64,000 bases of DNA from Hymenobacter sp. APR13 (GCF_000737515.1 NZ_CP006587.1:2909001-2973000), one strand, 5' to 3'. Positions 17,386-25,860 are shown, counted from the stretch's first letter. Notes: generated from the letters alone by a model not told the origin. Program-made: numbers and translations.

Positions 17386-19590
17386 ATGTTCTTCCGAAAG
17401 TATTTTCTGCTGCCGTTGCTGCTTGTGCTCTGCCTGGCCGGCGCAGCCACCGCCCAAATTCTGAAGCCTACCAAGCTAAGCGTGGCCCTGAGCCAGCCCA
17501 CGGCCAAGGTGGGAGAGGAGGTGGACCTCATCGTCAATGCCCGCATCGACGACAAGTGGCACCTCTACGCCACCGACTTCGACCCCGACCTCGGCCCCAC
17601 GGTGTTCACGTTCAGCTTCACCAAAAGCCCCGCCTACGAGCTGGTAGGCAAGCCCAAATCCATCAGCTCTAAAAAGAAGTACGACGACGTTTTCAAGGGC
17701 GACATTACGTACTTCGAAAAAACCGGCCAGATGCGCCAGCGCATCCGGCTGCTGCAGCCCGGCGCCCTCACGGTGCAGGCCGACGTGGAGTACCAGACCT
17801 GCACCGACATTGATGGCCGCTGCATTCCGGGCGAGGAAACCCTGAGCTTCGGCCCGCTGCCCGTCACGGGCACGGCCATTGCCGCCACACCCGCTACGCC
17901 TGCGGCGGCTACTATAGCTGCTGCCACTGCTACGGCAGCAACCACGCCGGCCGCCGGCGAGGCCGCCGCTGCCGCAGCTCCTGTGGCTTCTGCCGATACC
18001 GCGGCTGCAGTAACAGCTGCTGCCGCCACGCCTGCCACCTCCGACACTGCCACGGCCGCCGCCAGCGCGCCGCCGGTAGCGGCCGCCGCCGCTGCGCCCG
18101 TAGCCAATGGCGCCGTTTCGGCCGATTCAGGGCTGCTGTCCTTGGCTATTGTGGCGTTTCTGTCGGGGCTGAGCGGGCTGCTTACGCCGTGCGTGTTCCC
18201 GCTGATTCCCATGACGGTGTCTATCTTCACCAAGGGCTCGGCCAACCGCCGCCAGGGCATCCTGAAGGCCTTGTTCTACGGTTTCAGCATCATCTTCATC
18301 TACGTGGTGCTGGGGCTGCTGACTACCGTGCTGCTCGGGGCCGATGGCTTGAACCTGATCAGCACGCACTGGCTGCCCAACCTGATTTTCTTTGCCGTGT
18401 TCGTGGTATTCGGCCTGTCCTTCCTGGGTTTGTTTGAAATCACGCTGCCCAACGGCATGGTCAACAAGATTGACGAGCAGGCCGATAAAGGCGGCTGGGC
18501 CGGGGTGTTCTTCATGGCCCTCACGCTGGTGGTGGTGTCGTTTAGCTGCACCGGGCCCATCGTGGGTACCATCCTGGCCATGGCGGCCCACGGCGGCGGC
18601 ATTCAGCCGGTAGTGGGCATGTTTGGCTTCTCGCTGGCGTTTGCGCTGCCGTTTATGTTGTTTGCCTTGTTCCCGGCGTGGCTGAAAAGCCTGCCCAGCT
18701 CCGGTGGCTGGCTGAACACCGTGAAGGTGGTGCTGGGCTTCGTGGAACTGATGCTGGCCCTCAAGTTCCTGAGCATGGCCGATCTGGCCTACCACTGGAA
18801 CCTGCTCCCCCGTGACCTGTACCTGGTGCTCTGGATTACGCTCTCGGGCCTGCTGGGCCTGTACCTGCTGGGCCGCTTCAAACTCTCCCACGACTCCGAC
18901 CTCGCGCACCTGAGCGTAGGGCGCCTGCTGATGGCGGTGCTGGCCTTTGGCTTCATGACTTACCTGATACCGGGCCTGTTTGGGGCGCCGCTGCCTCTGC
19001 TGGCCGGCTACCTGCCCCCGCAGAGTCGCAATGACTTCTCCATAGCCACTGGCGGCACTGCCGCTGCCACCTCGGCCACGCCCCTCAACGCCGCCTGCGA
19101 AGCCCCGCGCTACGACGACTTCCTGGAGCTGCCCCACGGCCTGCGCGGCTACTTCGACCTGGCCCAGGCCCAGCGCTGCGCCAAGGCCCTGAACAAGCCG
19201 CTGTTCATTGACTTCACCGGCCACGCCTGCGTGAACTGCCGCAAGATGGAGGCCTCCGTCTGGAGCGACCCGCGGGTGCTCCAGCGCCTGCGCGAAGATT
19301 TTGTGGTGGTGGCGCTCTACGTGGACGACAAGGCCGAGCTGCCCCAGAACGAGTGGTACACCTCCACCTACGACAACAAGCAGAAAACCACGCTGGGCAA
19401 GAAAAACGCCGACCTGCAGCTTTCGGGCTTCAACGTAAACGCCCAGCCCTTCTACGTGCTCCTCGACCCCACCGCGCCCGCCGACCTGGCCCACACCCTG
19501 GCGACGCCCGTAGCTTACGAGCCCAGCGCCGAGGCTTTCGTGAAGTTTCTGGATGCCGGCCTGGCCCGTTACCGCCAGCAGAATCCGTAG
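17386..19590 (+). CDS. dsbD: Thiol:disulfide interchange protein DsbD-like
   Basis: A 734-residue three-part protein. A signal peptide and periplasmic DsbC/DsbD-alpha domain (about 1-165; includes CTDIDGRC) come first, then an unusually long Ala/Thr/Val-rich linker (about 165-245), then an eight-helix transmembrane electron-transfer domain with LLTPCVFPLIPM and SFSCTGP, and a C-terminal thioredoxin domain with HACVNC (cysteines near 614 and 617). It carries reducing power from cytosolic thioredoxin to periplasmic proteins, including cytochrome c maturation. All four cysteine sets are present, so it should be active. The linker is probably disordered. Confidence 0.9.
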   Translation: MFFRKYFLLPLLLVLCLAGAATAQILKPTKLSVALSQPTAKVGEEVDLIVNARIDDKWHLYATDFDPDLGPTVFTFSFTKSPAYELVGKPKSISSKKKYDDVFKGDITYFEKTGQMRQRIRLLQPGALTVQADVEYQTCTDIDGRCIPGEETLSFGPLPVTGTAIAATPATPAAATIAAATATAATTPAAGEAAAAAAPVASADTAAAVTAAAATPATSDTATAAASAPPVAAAAAAPVANGAVSADSGLLSLAIVAFLSGLSGLLTPCVFPLIPMTVSIFTKGSANRRQGILKALFYGFSIIFIYVVLGLLTTVLLGADGLNLISTHWLPNLIFFAVFVVFGLSFLGLFEITLPNGMVNKIDEQADKGGWAGVFFMALTLVVVSFSCTGPIVGTILAMAAHGGGIQPVVGMFGFSLAFALPFMLFALFPAWLKSLPSSGGWLNTVKVVLGFVELMLALKFLSMADLAYHWNLLPRDLYLVLWITLSGLLGLYLLGRFKLSHDSDLAHLSVGRLLMAVLAFGFMTYLIPGLFGAPLPLLAGYLPPQSRNDFSIATGGTAAATSATPLNAACEAPRYDDFLELPHGLRGYFDLAQAQRCAKALNKPLFIDFTGHACVNCRKMEASVWSDPRVLQRLREDFVVVALYVDDKAELPQNEWYTSTYDNKQKTTLGKKNADLQLSGFNVNAQPFYVLLDPTAPADLAHTLATPVAYEPSAEAFVKFLDAGLARYRQQNP

Positions 19591-19626
19591 CGGCCTGCCC
19601 GGTTTCGGCCGGTAGAAAACCACCGA

Positions 19627-19665
19627 TAAGCCCCGCCCCGACGAGAGTCCGGGGCGGGGCTTTAT
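19627..19665 (+). terminator. Terminator of dsbD
   Basis: The stem AAGCCCCGCCCC/GGGGCGGGGCTT is followed by a short T-run 37 bp after the stop codon. Confidence 0.85.
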
Positions 19666-19714
19666 CTTACTGCCGCTTTCCGGTTTCATCGTCCATCCCA
19701 ACTACTCTGCTGCT

Positions 19715-20869
19715 ATGTCGCTTCGTACTCACCTGCTGGCCCTGCTGCTGGCCGCGCCCCTGACCCTGCCCTTGGCGGCGCAGGCGCAATCTGCTGCCCC
19801 GGTAGCGGCCCTCGCGCCCGATCCTTCGCGCATCACGCTCGTCATTCATGGCGGCGCCGGCACCATCACCCGCGCCAACATGACGCCCGAGAAGGAGCAG
19901 GCCTACAACGCCGCCCTCGACCAGGCCCTGCAGGCCGGCTACGCCGTGCTCAAGCGTGGCGGCACCTCAATGGACGCCGTGGAGGCCTCCGTGCGCGTGA
20001 TGGAAGACTCGCCGCTGTTCAATGCCGGTAAAGGCGCTGTTTTCACCCACGAAGGCCGCAATGAGATGGACGCCGCCATCATGAACGGCCAGAACCTGGC
20101 CGCCGGTGCCGTGGCGGGCGTCACGGTGGTGCGCAACCCCATTGCGGCCGCCCGCGCCGTGATGGAGAAGTCGGAGCACGTGATGATGACCGGCCCGGGC
20201 GCCGAGCAGTTTGCCCGCGAAAAGGGCCTGACCATCGTCGAGCCGGCCTATTTCTTCACCCAGGCCCGCTACGACCAACTGCAGAAGGCGCTGGCCGAAG
20301 ACCGCGCCGCCGGTACCCCCGACCAGCTGAATGCGCCCACCAAAGCCACCCCAGCCGCGGCGCCGACTAAAGTGAAGATGAAAACCAAAGCCGGCAAGCC
20401 CACCAGCGTCGTCACCGACCCGGCCCAGGATGCGCGCCTGATTTTCACGGAAGGCAAGAAATACGGCACCGTCGGCGCCGTGGCCCTCGACCAGTACGGC
20501 AACCTGGCCGCCGCCACCAGCACCGGCGGCATGACCAACAAGCGCTACGGCCGCGTCGGCGATGCACCCATCATCGGCTGCGGCACCTACGCCGACAACC
20601 AGTCGTGCGCTGTGTCGTGCACGGGTTGGGGCGAATACTTTATCCGGGCCACAGTGGCCCGCGACGTGGCCGCGCGCGTGGAGTTCCAGCAGCAGCCCGT
20701 GGCCCAGGCTGCTCAGGCCACCATCGATAAAGTAGCCAAGCTGGGCGGCGACGGCGGCCTGATTGCGCTGGACCGCCAGGGCAACCTGGCTATGCCTTTC
20801 AACTCGGAAGGCATGTACCGCGGCTTTATTAAAGCCGATGGCAAAAGCCAGATTCAGATTTACAAGTAG
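19715..20869 (+). CDS. Exported isoaspartyl peptidase/L-asparaginase (Ntn hydrolase)
   Basis: A 384-residue precursor with a signal peptide (MSLRTHLLALLLAAPLTLPL...AQAQ), so periplasmic. The type 2 asparaginase fold is shown by VIHGGAGTI, NAGKGAVFT and the autocleavage site GTVGAVALD, where T252 becomes the N-terminal nucleophile of the beta subunit. An extra Lys/Pro/Ala-rich segment (about 205-240) before the cleavage site will be the flexible end of the alpha subunit. It hydrolyses isoaspartyl dipeptides and asparagine. It stands next to an Lrp/AsnC-type regulator gene at 21416, a suggestive but unproven link. Confidence 0.92.
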   Translation: MSLRTHLLALLLAAPLTLPLAAQAQSAAPVAALAPDPSRITLVIHGGAGTITRANMTPEKEQAYNAALDQALQAGYAVLKRGGTSMDAVEASVRVMEDSPLFNAGKGAVFTHEGRNEMDAAIMNGQNLAAGAVAGVTVVRNPIAAARAVMEKSEHVMMTGPGAEQFAREKGLTIVEPAYFFTQARYDQLQKALAEDRAAGTPDQLNAPTKATPAAAPTKVKMKTKAGKPTSVVTDPAQDARLIFTEGKKYGTVGAVALDQYGNLAAATSTGGMTNKRYGRVGDAPIIGCGTYADNQSCAVSCTGWGEYFIRATVARDVAARVEFQQQPVAQAAQATIDKVAKLGGDGGLIALDRQGNLAMPFNSEGMYRGFIKADGKSQIQIYK

Positions 20870-20895
20870 CCGGCTACCAGCCGCCCAGGCTCAAA

Positions 20896-20939
20896 TAAAA
20901 AGCCCGATTTGTGAGTTATACCACAAATCGGGCTTTTGT
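20896..20939 (+). terminator. Terminator of the asparaginase gene
   Basis: The long stem AAAAGCCCGATTTGTG/CACAAATCGGGCTTTT with a short loop lies 27 bp after the stop codon. Confidence 0.9.
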
Positions 20940-20998
20940 TTGGGACGGTGGTACTATGGCCTCTCTTATTTTACGTTCTTTGCACCCGATTTGAAATA

Positions 20999-21123
20999 GT
21001 GTGGGTGAAACGCTTCCTAGAATGGAATGTAAAGCGACAGGACAGGACAAAAAGAAGGCGGCACCCACCCAGATGCCGCCTCTTGGAAAGGAACGCACCC
21101 ACCCAGATACGTTCCATTTTTTT
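20999..21123 (+). ncRNA. Putative small RNA: two hairpins with the same C-rich loop
   Basis: The hairpin at 21057-21080 has stem GGCGGC/GCCGCC and loop ACCCACCCAGAT. The hairpin at 21090-21115 has a different stem, GGAACG/CGTTCC, but displays the same 12-nt loop and is followed by seven Ts (21117-21123), a proper intrinsic terminator. Loop conservation with stem change argues for function in RNA. C-rich loops are typical antisense seeds of bacterial small RNAs. A weaker stem, TTCC/GGAA, lies at 21012-21025. The 5' end is not defined. A minus-strand reading (loop ATCTGGGTGGGT, T-rich run after 21057) is also possible, as an extension of the tRNA-like gene. Confidence 0.4.
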
Positions 21124-21149
21124 CCTCCTCACATTATCCACCCAGTCAG

Positions 21150-21264
21150 CTGTAGAAGAAGGAGTCGAACCTCCACGGTGTGGTTAGCCGGCCGCCGGAC
21201 CAGTTTTTCCCGAATCACCACCCCCGAGAGAGGAGGGCATGTCTGCCAGTTTCATCATTCTACA
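21150..21264 (-). tRNA. Unusual class II tRNA-like gene (loop triplet CTC)
   Basis: The minus strand folds as a full cloverleaf: 7-bp acceptor TGTAGAA/TTCTACA; positions 8-9 TG; D arm ATG-AAACTGGCAGA-CAT with the conserved GG; anticodon arm CCCTC-CTCTCTC-GGGGG; 46-nt variable region 21220-21175; T arm GGAGG-TTCGACT-CCTTC; then G as discriminator. No CCA is encoded. The D arm resembles tRNA-Leu, but the anticodon-position triplet CTC (21230-21228) would read Glu, which fits no class II tRNA. The variable region is two to three times the normal length and can itself fold (GGTG/CACC, CCGG/CCGG). It may be a specialised tRNA-like RNA or a decayed tRNA. Confidence 0.5.
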
Positions 21265-21321
21265 AGGACAATCCCTCGCCGTTTGCGTAGGATTACAACA
21301 AATGTAGATGTTTGCCTTGAA

Positions 21322-21360
21322 TTGTAAAATTTTGACAGTGCATTGTCTGAAAATTTACAA
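21322..21360 (+). promoter_or_regulatory. Dyad, probable Lrp/AsnC autoregulatory operator
   Basis: The arms TTGTAAAATTTTGACA and TGTCTGAAAATTTACAA face each other across GTGCAT in an AT-rich stretch 55 bp before the regulator start. Position and symmetry fit autoregulation by an Lrp-type protein, which is inference. Confidence 0.5.
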
Positions 21361-21415
21361 TATTTCTGAAAAATGCCGTTCCTAATTTGAATATATATAA
21401 TCACACACCTTCAAA

Positions 21416-21880
21416 ATGGCTAAGAATTACGAACTTGACGACACCGACCGCAAGATTCTGGATCTGCTGATCCACGATGCGAAGATGCCCTACACCGAAA
21501 TTGCCCGTAAAGTGCATGTTTCCGGCGGCACGGTGCACGTGCGGATGGCCCGTCTGGAGGAACTGGGCATCGTGAAAGGCGCTACCCTGGAGATTGACTA
21601 CCAGAAGTTGGGCTACGGCGTAGATGCTTTTCTGGGGATTTATCTGCTGAAAAGCTCGGTGTATGCCAGTGTAGCTGCCCAGCTGCGCGAAATCCCGGAG
21701 GTGGTTAGCATCCATTTCACTACGGGCGCCTACGGCATTTTTGCCCGCATCCGGTGCCGCGACACGCAGCATCTGCGCGAGGTGCTGCACGGGCAGATGC
21801 AGCTCATCGAAGGCATCGAGCGTACCGAAACCCTGATTTCGCTGGAAGAGTCGCTCAACCGCCCCATCCAGCTGCTGTAA
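21416..21880 (+). CDS. Lrp/AsnC family transcriptional regulator
   Basis: A 154-residue protein with an N-terminal winged helix-turn-helix (LDDTDRKILDLLIHDAK, then IARKVHVSGGTVHVRMARL) and a C-terminal RAM/AsnC ligand-binding domain (about 70-150; SIHFTTGAYGIFARIRC). Lrp-type proteins form octamers and respond to amino acids. A strong dyad lies immediately upstream, and an asparaginase gene lies on the other side of the tRNA-like locus. Effector and regulon are unknown. The length is typical. Confidence 0.92.
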   Translation: MAKNYELDDTDRKILDLLIHDAKMPYTEIARKVHVSGGTVHVRMARLEELGIVKGATLEIDYQKLGYGVDAFLGIYLLKSSVYASVAAQLREIPEVVSIHFTTGAYGIFARIRCRDTQHLREVLHGQMQLIEGIERTETLISLEESLNRPIQLL

Positions 21881-21899
21881 AATCCTACCTCAATACAAT

Positions 21900-21932
21900 A
21901 AGGCCGTACCCTGCATCAGGTACGGCCTTTTT
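21900..21932. terminator. Terminator after the Lrp gene, possibly bidirectional
   Basis: The stem AAGGCCGTACC/GGTACGGCCTT is followed by Ts. It is shared with the convergent small gene ending at 21957. Confidence 0.85.
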
Positions 21933-21956
21933 GCGTTGGAAACCCATGCCTCGGCT

Positions 21957-22283
21957 TTAGGGCCGCCCAGTGGTTTTGGTGGTAGTGGTGCGGGTAGTTT
22001 TGTTGGCCTTGTAGCGCATATCGGCCGAGCCGTCCTTGCGGACAGGACCAGTTACGGTAGTGGTTTTGGCCACCTTGTTTTCCTTGTAGCGCATGTCTGG
22101 CGAGCCGTCGGCCTTGGTGCGGGCCGTAGTGGTCGTGCTGGTTTGCATGGTAGCCGTGCTGCGGGTAGCCGGGCGGGCGGGGGTGGCCGGGGTGGCCTTC
22201 TGCACGCGGGCGTCGGGCGTCTGCGCAAACCCTGCCGTAGTCAGCAAACCCAGCAGAAACAGGTAGGAGAGGAAGCGGAACAT
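21957..22283 (-). CDS. Small secreted Thr-rich protein with DMRYK repeats
   Basis: A 108-residue protein of unknown function. It has a signal peptide (MFRFLSYLFLLGLLTTAGFAQ), a Thr/Ala-rich middle and two copies of a DGS(P/A)DMRYK(E/A)NK motif followed by Thr-rich tails. The motif repeat suggests a short binding or structural unit exported to the periplasm or surface. The start is the ATG at 22281-22283, where the signal peptide begins; the longer open frame adds 13 residues without support. No neighbour suggests a role. Confidence 0.7.
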   Translation of the reverse strand: MFRFLSYLFLLGLLTTAGFAQTPDARVQKATPATPARPATRSTATMQTSTTTTARTKADGSPDMRYKENKVAKTTTVTGPVRKDGSADMRYKANKTTRTTTTKTTGRP

Positions 22284-22435
22284 AGGAAGAAAATAAGATG
22301 AAAAAGTAACACCCCGGACCATCCGCGGCAGCTAATAGGAATGTATAAATATTTTTGTGAACAATTCAGGAAGTGCTTGGCTAGCAGCTTGGTAGATGGT
22401 ATATTTCCTGAACTCACCTCTGCAGTTTCCATTTC

Positions 22436-23401
22436 ATGAAAGCACTTTTAGCCGCGTTGAGTATCTGCCTGCTGGCCTGTGCAGAACCCGCCCGGGCGCA
22501 GAGTATGCCGGCCGTGTATCTCAATAGCCGTGATGAGGCTACAGTGCCAGATAGCGCCACCCACTACCGGGTGATTGACCGCAAAAATGAACTGCTGGGC
22601 ACGTATGCCATGCGCGAGTTCTCGCTGACTGGCACGCTGCTGCTGCGCGGCACGCTCAGCTCCATCGACCCCATCGTGCGCACCGGCCTGCTGACCTGGT
22701 ATCACCCCAACGGTGCAAAGGCCGCCCAGGTGCACTACCGCACCGATGAGGCTGAGGGCGTGTATGTGGCTTGGGACGAAGACGGCCACGTGCGCCAGCG
22801 CGGCGAGTACCTCAACGGCCAGCGCACCGGCACCTGGATCAGCGTGCACCGCAATGGCCAGAAACGCTCTAAGGGCACCTACGCCGCCGGCCGGGCCGTG
22901 GGCGAGTGGCGCTACTACTACGATACGGGGCAGCTGAGCGCGCTGGAACTGCTCGGCCGCGATAAAGGCCCGGCGCTGGCGTTTTTCAACGAGGATGGCT
23001 CGCCGTACGTGGGCAAGCTGCAGAAGCGGGAGCTGCCGCAGTTTCCGGGCGGCGAAGGGGCGCTGCTCAGCTATGTGGCCCGCAACACCGATTACCCGCG
23101 CAACTCACGCCGCAAGGGCATCACGGGCAAGGTCTACGTGCGTTATACTGTAGACGAGCAGGGCCGCGTGGGGCAGGTGCAGGTGGTTCAGGGCCTGTCG
23201 CCGGAAACCGACCAAGAGGCGCGGCGCGTGGTGGCCAGCCTGCCCGCGTTCCGGCCCGGCCGCGAATACAACGTGCCCACCGCCATGACCTTCACGGTGC
23301 CCATTCATTTCTCCCCCAGCTTCTCATTATTCAATGGTACCCGGCCGCCGCAGGTGCCGCCCACGGAGGCCCGGGCCGCCCGCCCCGAAGAAATGTATTG
23401 A
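22436..23401 (+). CDS. TonB-type C-terminal domain protein with MORN-like repeats
   Basis: A 321-residue exported protein. The N-terminus is a signal with a lipobox-like LLAC (Cys near 15) or a Sec cleavage after ARAQ. The middle has MORN/YwqK-like repeats (WYHPNGAKAAQVHYR, GEYLNGQRTGTWIS, GEWRYYYDTGQLS). The C-terminal 90 residues form a TonB domain (GITGKVYVRYTVDEQGRVG...AFRPGREYNVPTAMTFTVPI). In Bacteroidota such proteins are called energy transducer TonB, yet this one lacks an N-terminal membrane anchor plus Pro-rich spanner, so direct coupling to ExbBD is unlikely. Confidence 0.78.
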   Translation: MKALLAALSICLLACAEPARAQSMPAVYLNSRDEATVPDSATHYRVIDRKNELLGTYAMREFSLTGTLLLRGTLSSIDPIVRTGLLTWYHPNGAKAAQVHYRTDEAEGVYVAWDEDGHVRQRGEYLNGQRTGTWISVHRNGQKRSKGTYAAGRAVGEWRYYYDTGQLSALELLGRDKGPALAFFNEDGSPYVGKLQKRELPQFPGGEGALLSYVARNTDYPRNSRRKGITGKVYVRYTVDEQGRVGQVQVVQGLSPETDQEARRVVASLPAFRPGREYNVPTAMTFTVPIHFSPSFSLFNGTRPPQVPPTEARAARPEEMY

Positions 23402-23475
23402 GCCGGCATTAAACCTGTCGCTGCTTCGGCTTTCCAAGAGCCGTACAACATTTCACCCCCTCACTTTCCCCGATC

Positions 23476-23790
23476 ATGAAAATCACTGCTATCTTCTGCG
23501 GCGCGGCCCTGAGTGTGCTGGCCACCACCGCTTCCTTCGCCCAGACCGTCCGCCCCCGCGCCAACGACCAGGCCCGCATCCGGCAGGGCGTGCAGTCGGG
23601 GCAGCTGACGCGCGCCGAAGCCGCCCGCGCCCAGGCCCAGCAGGCCGACGCCCGCCAGGCCCGCCAGGGCGCCCGCGCCGATGGCGTGGTAACCACCGAA
23701 GAACGCCAGGGCATCCGCAAGGAAGAGCGCCAGGCCGACCGGGTGCTCTACCGCCAGAAGCGCGACGCCCAGACCCGGCCCCGCCGCTAA
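23476..23790 (+). CDS. Small secreted Arg/Gln/Ala-rich protein
   Basis: A 104-residue protein with a clear signal peptide (MKITAIFCGAALSVLATTASFAQ). The mature part is highly charged and predicted helical, rich in Arg, Gln and Ala, with RIRQGVQSGQLTRAEAARA and TTEERQGIRKEERQA. This pattern, two short helical repeats each preceded by a turn, recurs in small hypothetical proteins of Cytophagales and vaguely recalls EF-hand-like or Spy/CpxP-like periplasmic proteins, but no motif is decisive. It ends at a strong terminator shared with trxA. Function is unknown. Confidence 0.7.
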   Translation: MKITAIFCGAALSVLATTASFAQTVRPRANDQARIRQGVQSGQLTRAEAARAQAQQADARQARQGARADGVVTTEERQGIRKEERQADRVLYRQKRDAQTRPRR

Positions 23791-23818
23791 GGCGCCTCAC
23801 GTTGGGCGTCTGAAACGC

Positions 23819-23857
23819 AAAAAGCCCGGACCTGCTCAGCAGGTCCGGCTTTTTTGC
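23819..23857. terminator. Bidirectional terminator
   Basis: The stem AAGCCGGACCTGCT (minus) pairs with AGCAGGTCCGGCTT and is flanked by A and T runs. It separates the small secreted protein gene from convergent trxA. Confidence 0.9.
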
Positions 23858-23883
23858 GTTTGCCAAAAGACAAACAGGAACGC

Positions 23884-24213
23884 TTAGGCAGTTACCTGGG
23901 CGTCGAGTTTCTGAGCCAGTACGTGCTTCGGAACGGCACCTACCTGCTTGTCAACTACCTGGCCGTTCTTGAACACGAGCAGCGTAGGAATGCTGCGGAT
24001 GCCAAACTTGGCCGACGTCTGCGGGTTGGCGTCTACGTCGACTTTACCGATAATGACTTTGCCTTCATATTCGCCGGCCAGCTCTTCCACTACCGGACCC
24101 ACCATGCGGCAGGGGCCGCACCATTCGGCCCAGAAGTCCACCAGCACGGGCTTATCGGAGTTGATGATCTGATCGAAGTTAGCATCGGTAATTTCGATGG
24201 CTTTATGTCCCAT
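23884..24213 (-). CDS. trxA: Thioredoxin
   Basis: A 109-residue single-domain thioredoxin with the active site WCGPC (C32, C35), the buried Asp in VDFWAEW, and the cis-proline loop [10 protein letters not shown]. It is a cytosolic dithiol reductant for ribonucleotide reductase and others, and the electron donor to DsbD-type proteins such as the one at 17386. I selected ATG 24211-24213 ([10 protein letters not shown]), which gives the family length; the longer open frame upstream is an out-of-gene extension. Confidence 0.95.
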   Translation of the reverse strand: MGHKAIEITDANFDQIINSDKPVLVDFWAEWCGPCRMVGPVVEELAGEYEGKVIIGKVDVDANPQTSAKFGIRSIPTLLVFKNGQVVDKQVGAVPKHVLAQKLDAQVTA

Positions 24214-24407
24214 GACAGAAGGGGGTTTGTGTGACGTTGAAAATTGCTTCTTACGATTCTTGGGGGCGCAAGGTAGCAGATTGCGTTTCAACAAGGCTGC
24301 GTCGGGAAAGTTCACTTCGACCAATACCGGGCATCGGCCGCCAAACCAGGCAAAGTGCCGGATAGCCTTCTGCCGGCCGGCAAAGTGCCGTCTGGCTTGG
24401 CCTGGGG

Positions 24408-24797
24408 CTATTTCTCGGGCTTGTTCACCACAAAGTTCAGGGCGTTGGTATAGTCCTGAGCGCGGCTGCGGAGCTTGTAGAATACATACAGATTGAAGAA
24501 GTGCATGCCGCCCAGAATCAGGATAATCGTTCCGATTTTGATGCTGAGCTCTTCCACGCTCTGCTGGTAGCTCCCGATTTCGTCGGTGCTGCGCAGCATC
24601 AGGGTGGCGTAGCCGATGTTGATGAGGTAGAAGCCGGTGATGAGCAGCTTGTTCACGGAATCGGCCAGGGGCTCGTTGCCGTGGAAGATGTCGACCAGGA
24701 AGGTGCGGCCGTTGGTGAAGAGCGTGCGGGCTACCCATACGGTGAGCAGCACCGTGACAGGCAGATAAATTCCGTAAACCAGCAGATAGTAATTCAT
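24408..24797 (-). CDS. Small integral membrane protein, unknown function
   Basis: A 129-residue protein with three or four predicted membrane helices ([58 protein letters not shown]). It is conserved-looking: [16 protein letters not shown] and a short charged tail FVVNKPEK. It matches the pattern of uncharacterised Bacteroidota membrane proteins. It lies 80 bp downstream of the TIGR01777 epimerase gene with a GATGAGGTGA repeat in the gap, so it may belong to the GbsR-controlled unit. The start is ATG 24795-24797, and no transport motif is visible. Confidence 0.72.
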   Translation of the reverse strand: MNYYLLVYGIYLPVTVLLTVWVARTLFTNGRTFLVDIFHGNEPLADSVNKLLITGFYLINIGYATLMLRSTDEIGSYQQSVEELSIKIGTIILILGGMHFFNLYVFYKLRSRAQDYTNALNFVVNKPEK

Positions 24798-24811
24798 GGC
24801 GTTTGAGGGTT

Positions 24812-24855
24812 GAAAGGTGATGAAGTGATGAGGTGAAATGTGATGAGGTGAATGG
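24812..24855. repeat. GGTGATGAGGTGA-type direct repeats
   Basis: Several imperfect units of (A/G)TGATGAGGTGAA occur between the epimerase and membrane protein genes. The same family occurs as CCTCATCACC at 41635-41660 and as an inverted pair at 54102-54190. Confidence 0.6.
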
Positions 24856-24877
24856 GTGAGCGGGGCCGGCTGAGTGG

Positions 24878-25798
24878 CTAGGGCAGCTGGGGCAGCAGGT
24901 CGGCCAGGGCTGGCGCGCAGGTGGGGTAGCGGAACCGGAAACCGGCTTCCAGCAGCCGCTGCGGCACCACTTTGCGGCTTTTCAGGAGTAGCTCGGTTTC
25001 GGTGCGGAGCATGAAGGCCCCGATTTCGAGCAGCCAGCGGGGCTGCGGCAGGTGCCAGCGGGGGCGGTAGTGGGCATCCAGCAGCGCCATCAGGGCGGCG
25101 TTGGGCAGGGGCTCGGGGGCGCACAGGTTGAAGGCACCCGCCAGCGCTGGATGCGCCACCAGAAACTCCACGGCCCGGCAGAAATCCTCGATGTGCAGCC
25201 AGCTGACCCACTGCTGCCCGCTGCCGTGCGGGGTGCTGAGGCCCCGGCGCGCCAGCCGGGCCAGGGTGGGCAGTGCGCCGCCATCGGCTCCCAGCACAAT
25301 GGCCGTGCGCAGGGCCACGCGGCGGGTACGCGGCAGAACGCCCAGGTTGAACTCAGCTTCCCACTGTTGCGCCACCATCTCCGAAAACCCGCGCCCGATC
25401 CGGCCGGTAGCCTCCGCATTGGCCGGCGCCGCGCCGGTGGTGTCCTCATAGATGGTAGCCGTAGAGGAGTTCAGCCACAAAGCCGGCGGGTTGCGGCAGG
25501 CCGCTATGGCCTCGCCCAGCACCCGGGTGCTGTCGGTGCGGCTGCGCACGATGGCGTAGCGGTTGACGGCGTGGTAGCGGCAGTCGACGGAGCGGCCGGC
25601 CAGGTTGAGCACTACCGCGGCGCCTTCCAGGGCCGCGGCCCAGGGCCCGAGGGTGCGGCCGTCCCAGGCGAGGTCGTCGGGGTGGCGGGGGCGGCGGCTA
25701 AGCGTCCGGACCTGGTAACCGGCCCGGGTGAAGTAGCGCCGCAGGTGCTGGCCCAGAAAGCCCGTGCCGCCGGCCAGAATAAGAAGTGGAGGTTCCAT
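24878..25798 (-). CDS. TIGR01777-family NAD(P)-dependent epimerase
   Basis: A 306-residue extended SDR protein of the YfcH/TIGR01777 type. [14 protein letters not shown] (6-19) is the Rossmann nucleotide motif, [12 protein letters not shown] is typical of this subfamily, and the C-terminal 50 residues ([22 protein letters not shown]) form the DUF1731 tail. The usual SDR Tyr-x-x-x-Lys is absent or displaced, as in many TIGR01777 members, so catalysis is uncertain. A palindrome matching the operator of the adjacent GbsR/MarR gene lies 63 bp upstream, suggesting control by that regulator. Confidence 0.88.
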   Translation of the reverse strand: MEPPLLILAGGTGFLGQHLRRYFTRAGYQVRTLSRRPRHPDDLAWDGRTLGPWAAALEGAAVVLNLAGRSVDCRYHAVNRYAIVRSRTDSTRVLGEAIAACRNPPALWLNSSTATIYEDTTGAAPANAEATGRIGRGFSEMVAQQWEAEFNLGVLPRTRRVALRTAIVLGADGGALPTLARLARRGLSTPHGSGQQWVSWLHIEDFCRAVEFLVAHPALAGAFNLCAPEPLPNAALMALLDAHYRPRWHLPQPRWLLEIGAFMLRTETELLLKSRKVVPQRLLEAGFRFRYPTCAPALADLLPQLP

Positions 25799-25860
25799 AC
25801 AACACGCTGAAAAGGGAAGAAGAGAGAAACTTCGCCGGCGAATAAGGAATCGTGTATATC

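Noticed and set aside
20916-21098. Short minus-strand frames downstream of the tRNA-like gene, one with an AGGAGG-like sequence before an ATG at about 21115
   Set aside because: They run through the two hairpins and an asparaginase terminator. Shine-Dalgarno use is rare in this phylum and the peptides show no conserved features.
21150-21264. Reading the tRNA-like gene as an ordinary tRNA-Glu because the loop triplet is CTC
   Set aside because: tRNA-Glu is class I with a 4-5 nt variable loop. The D arm and long variable region contradict it.
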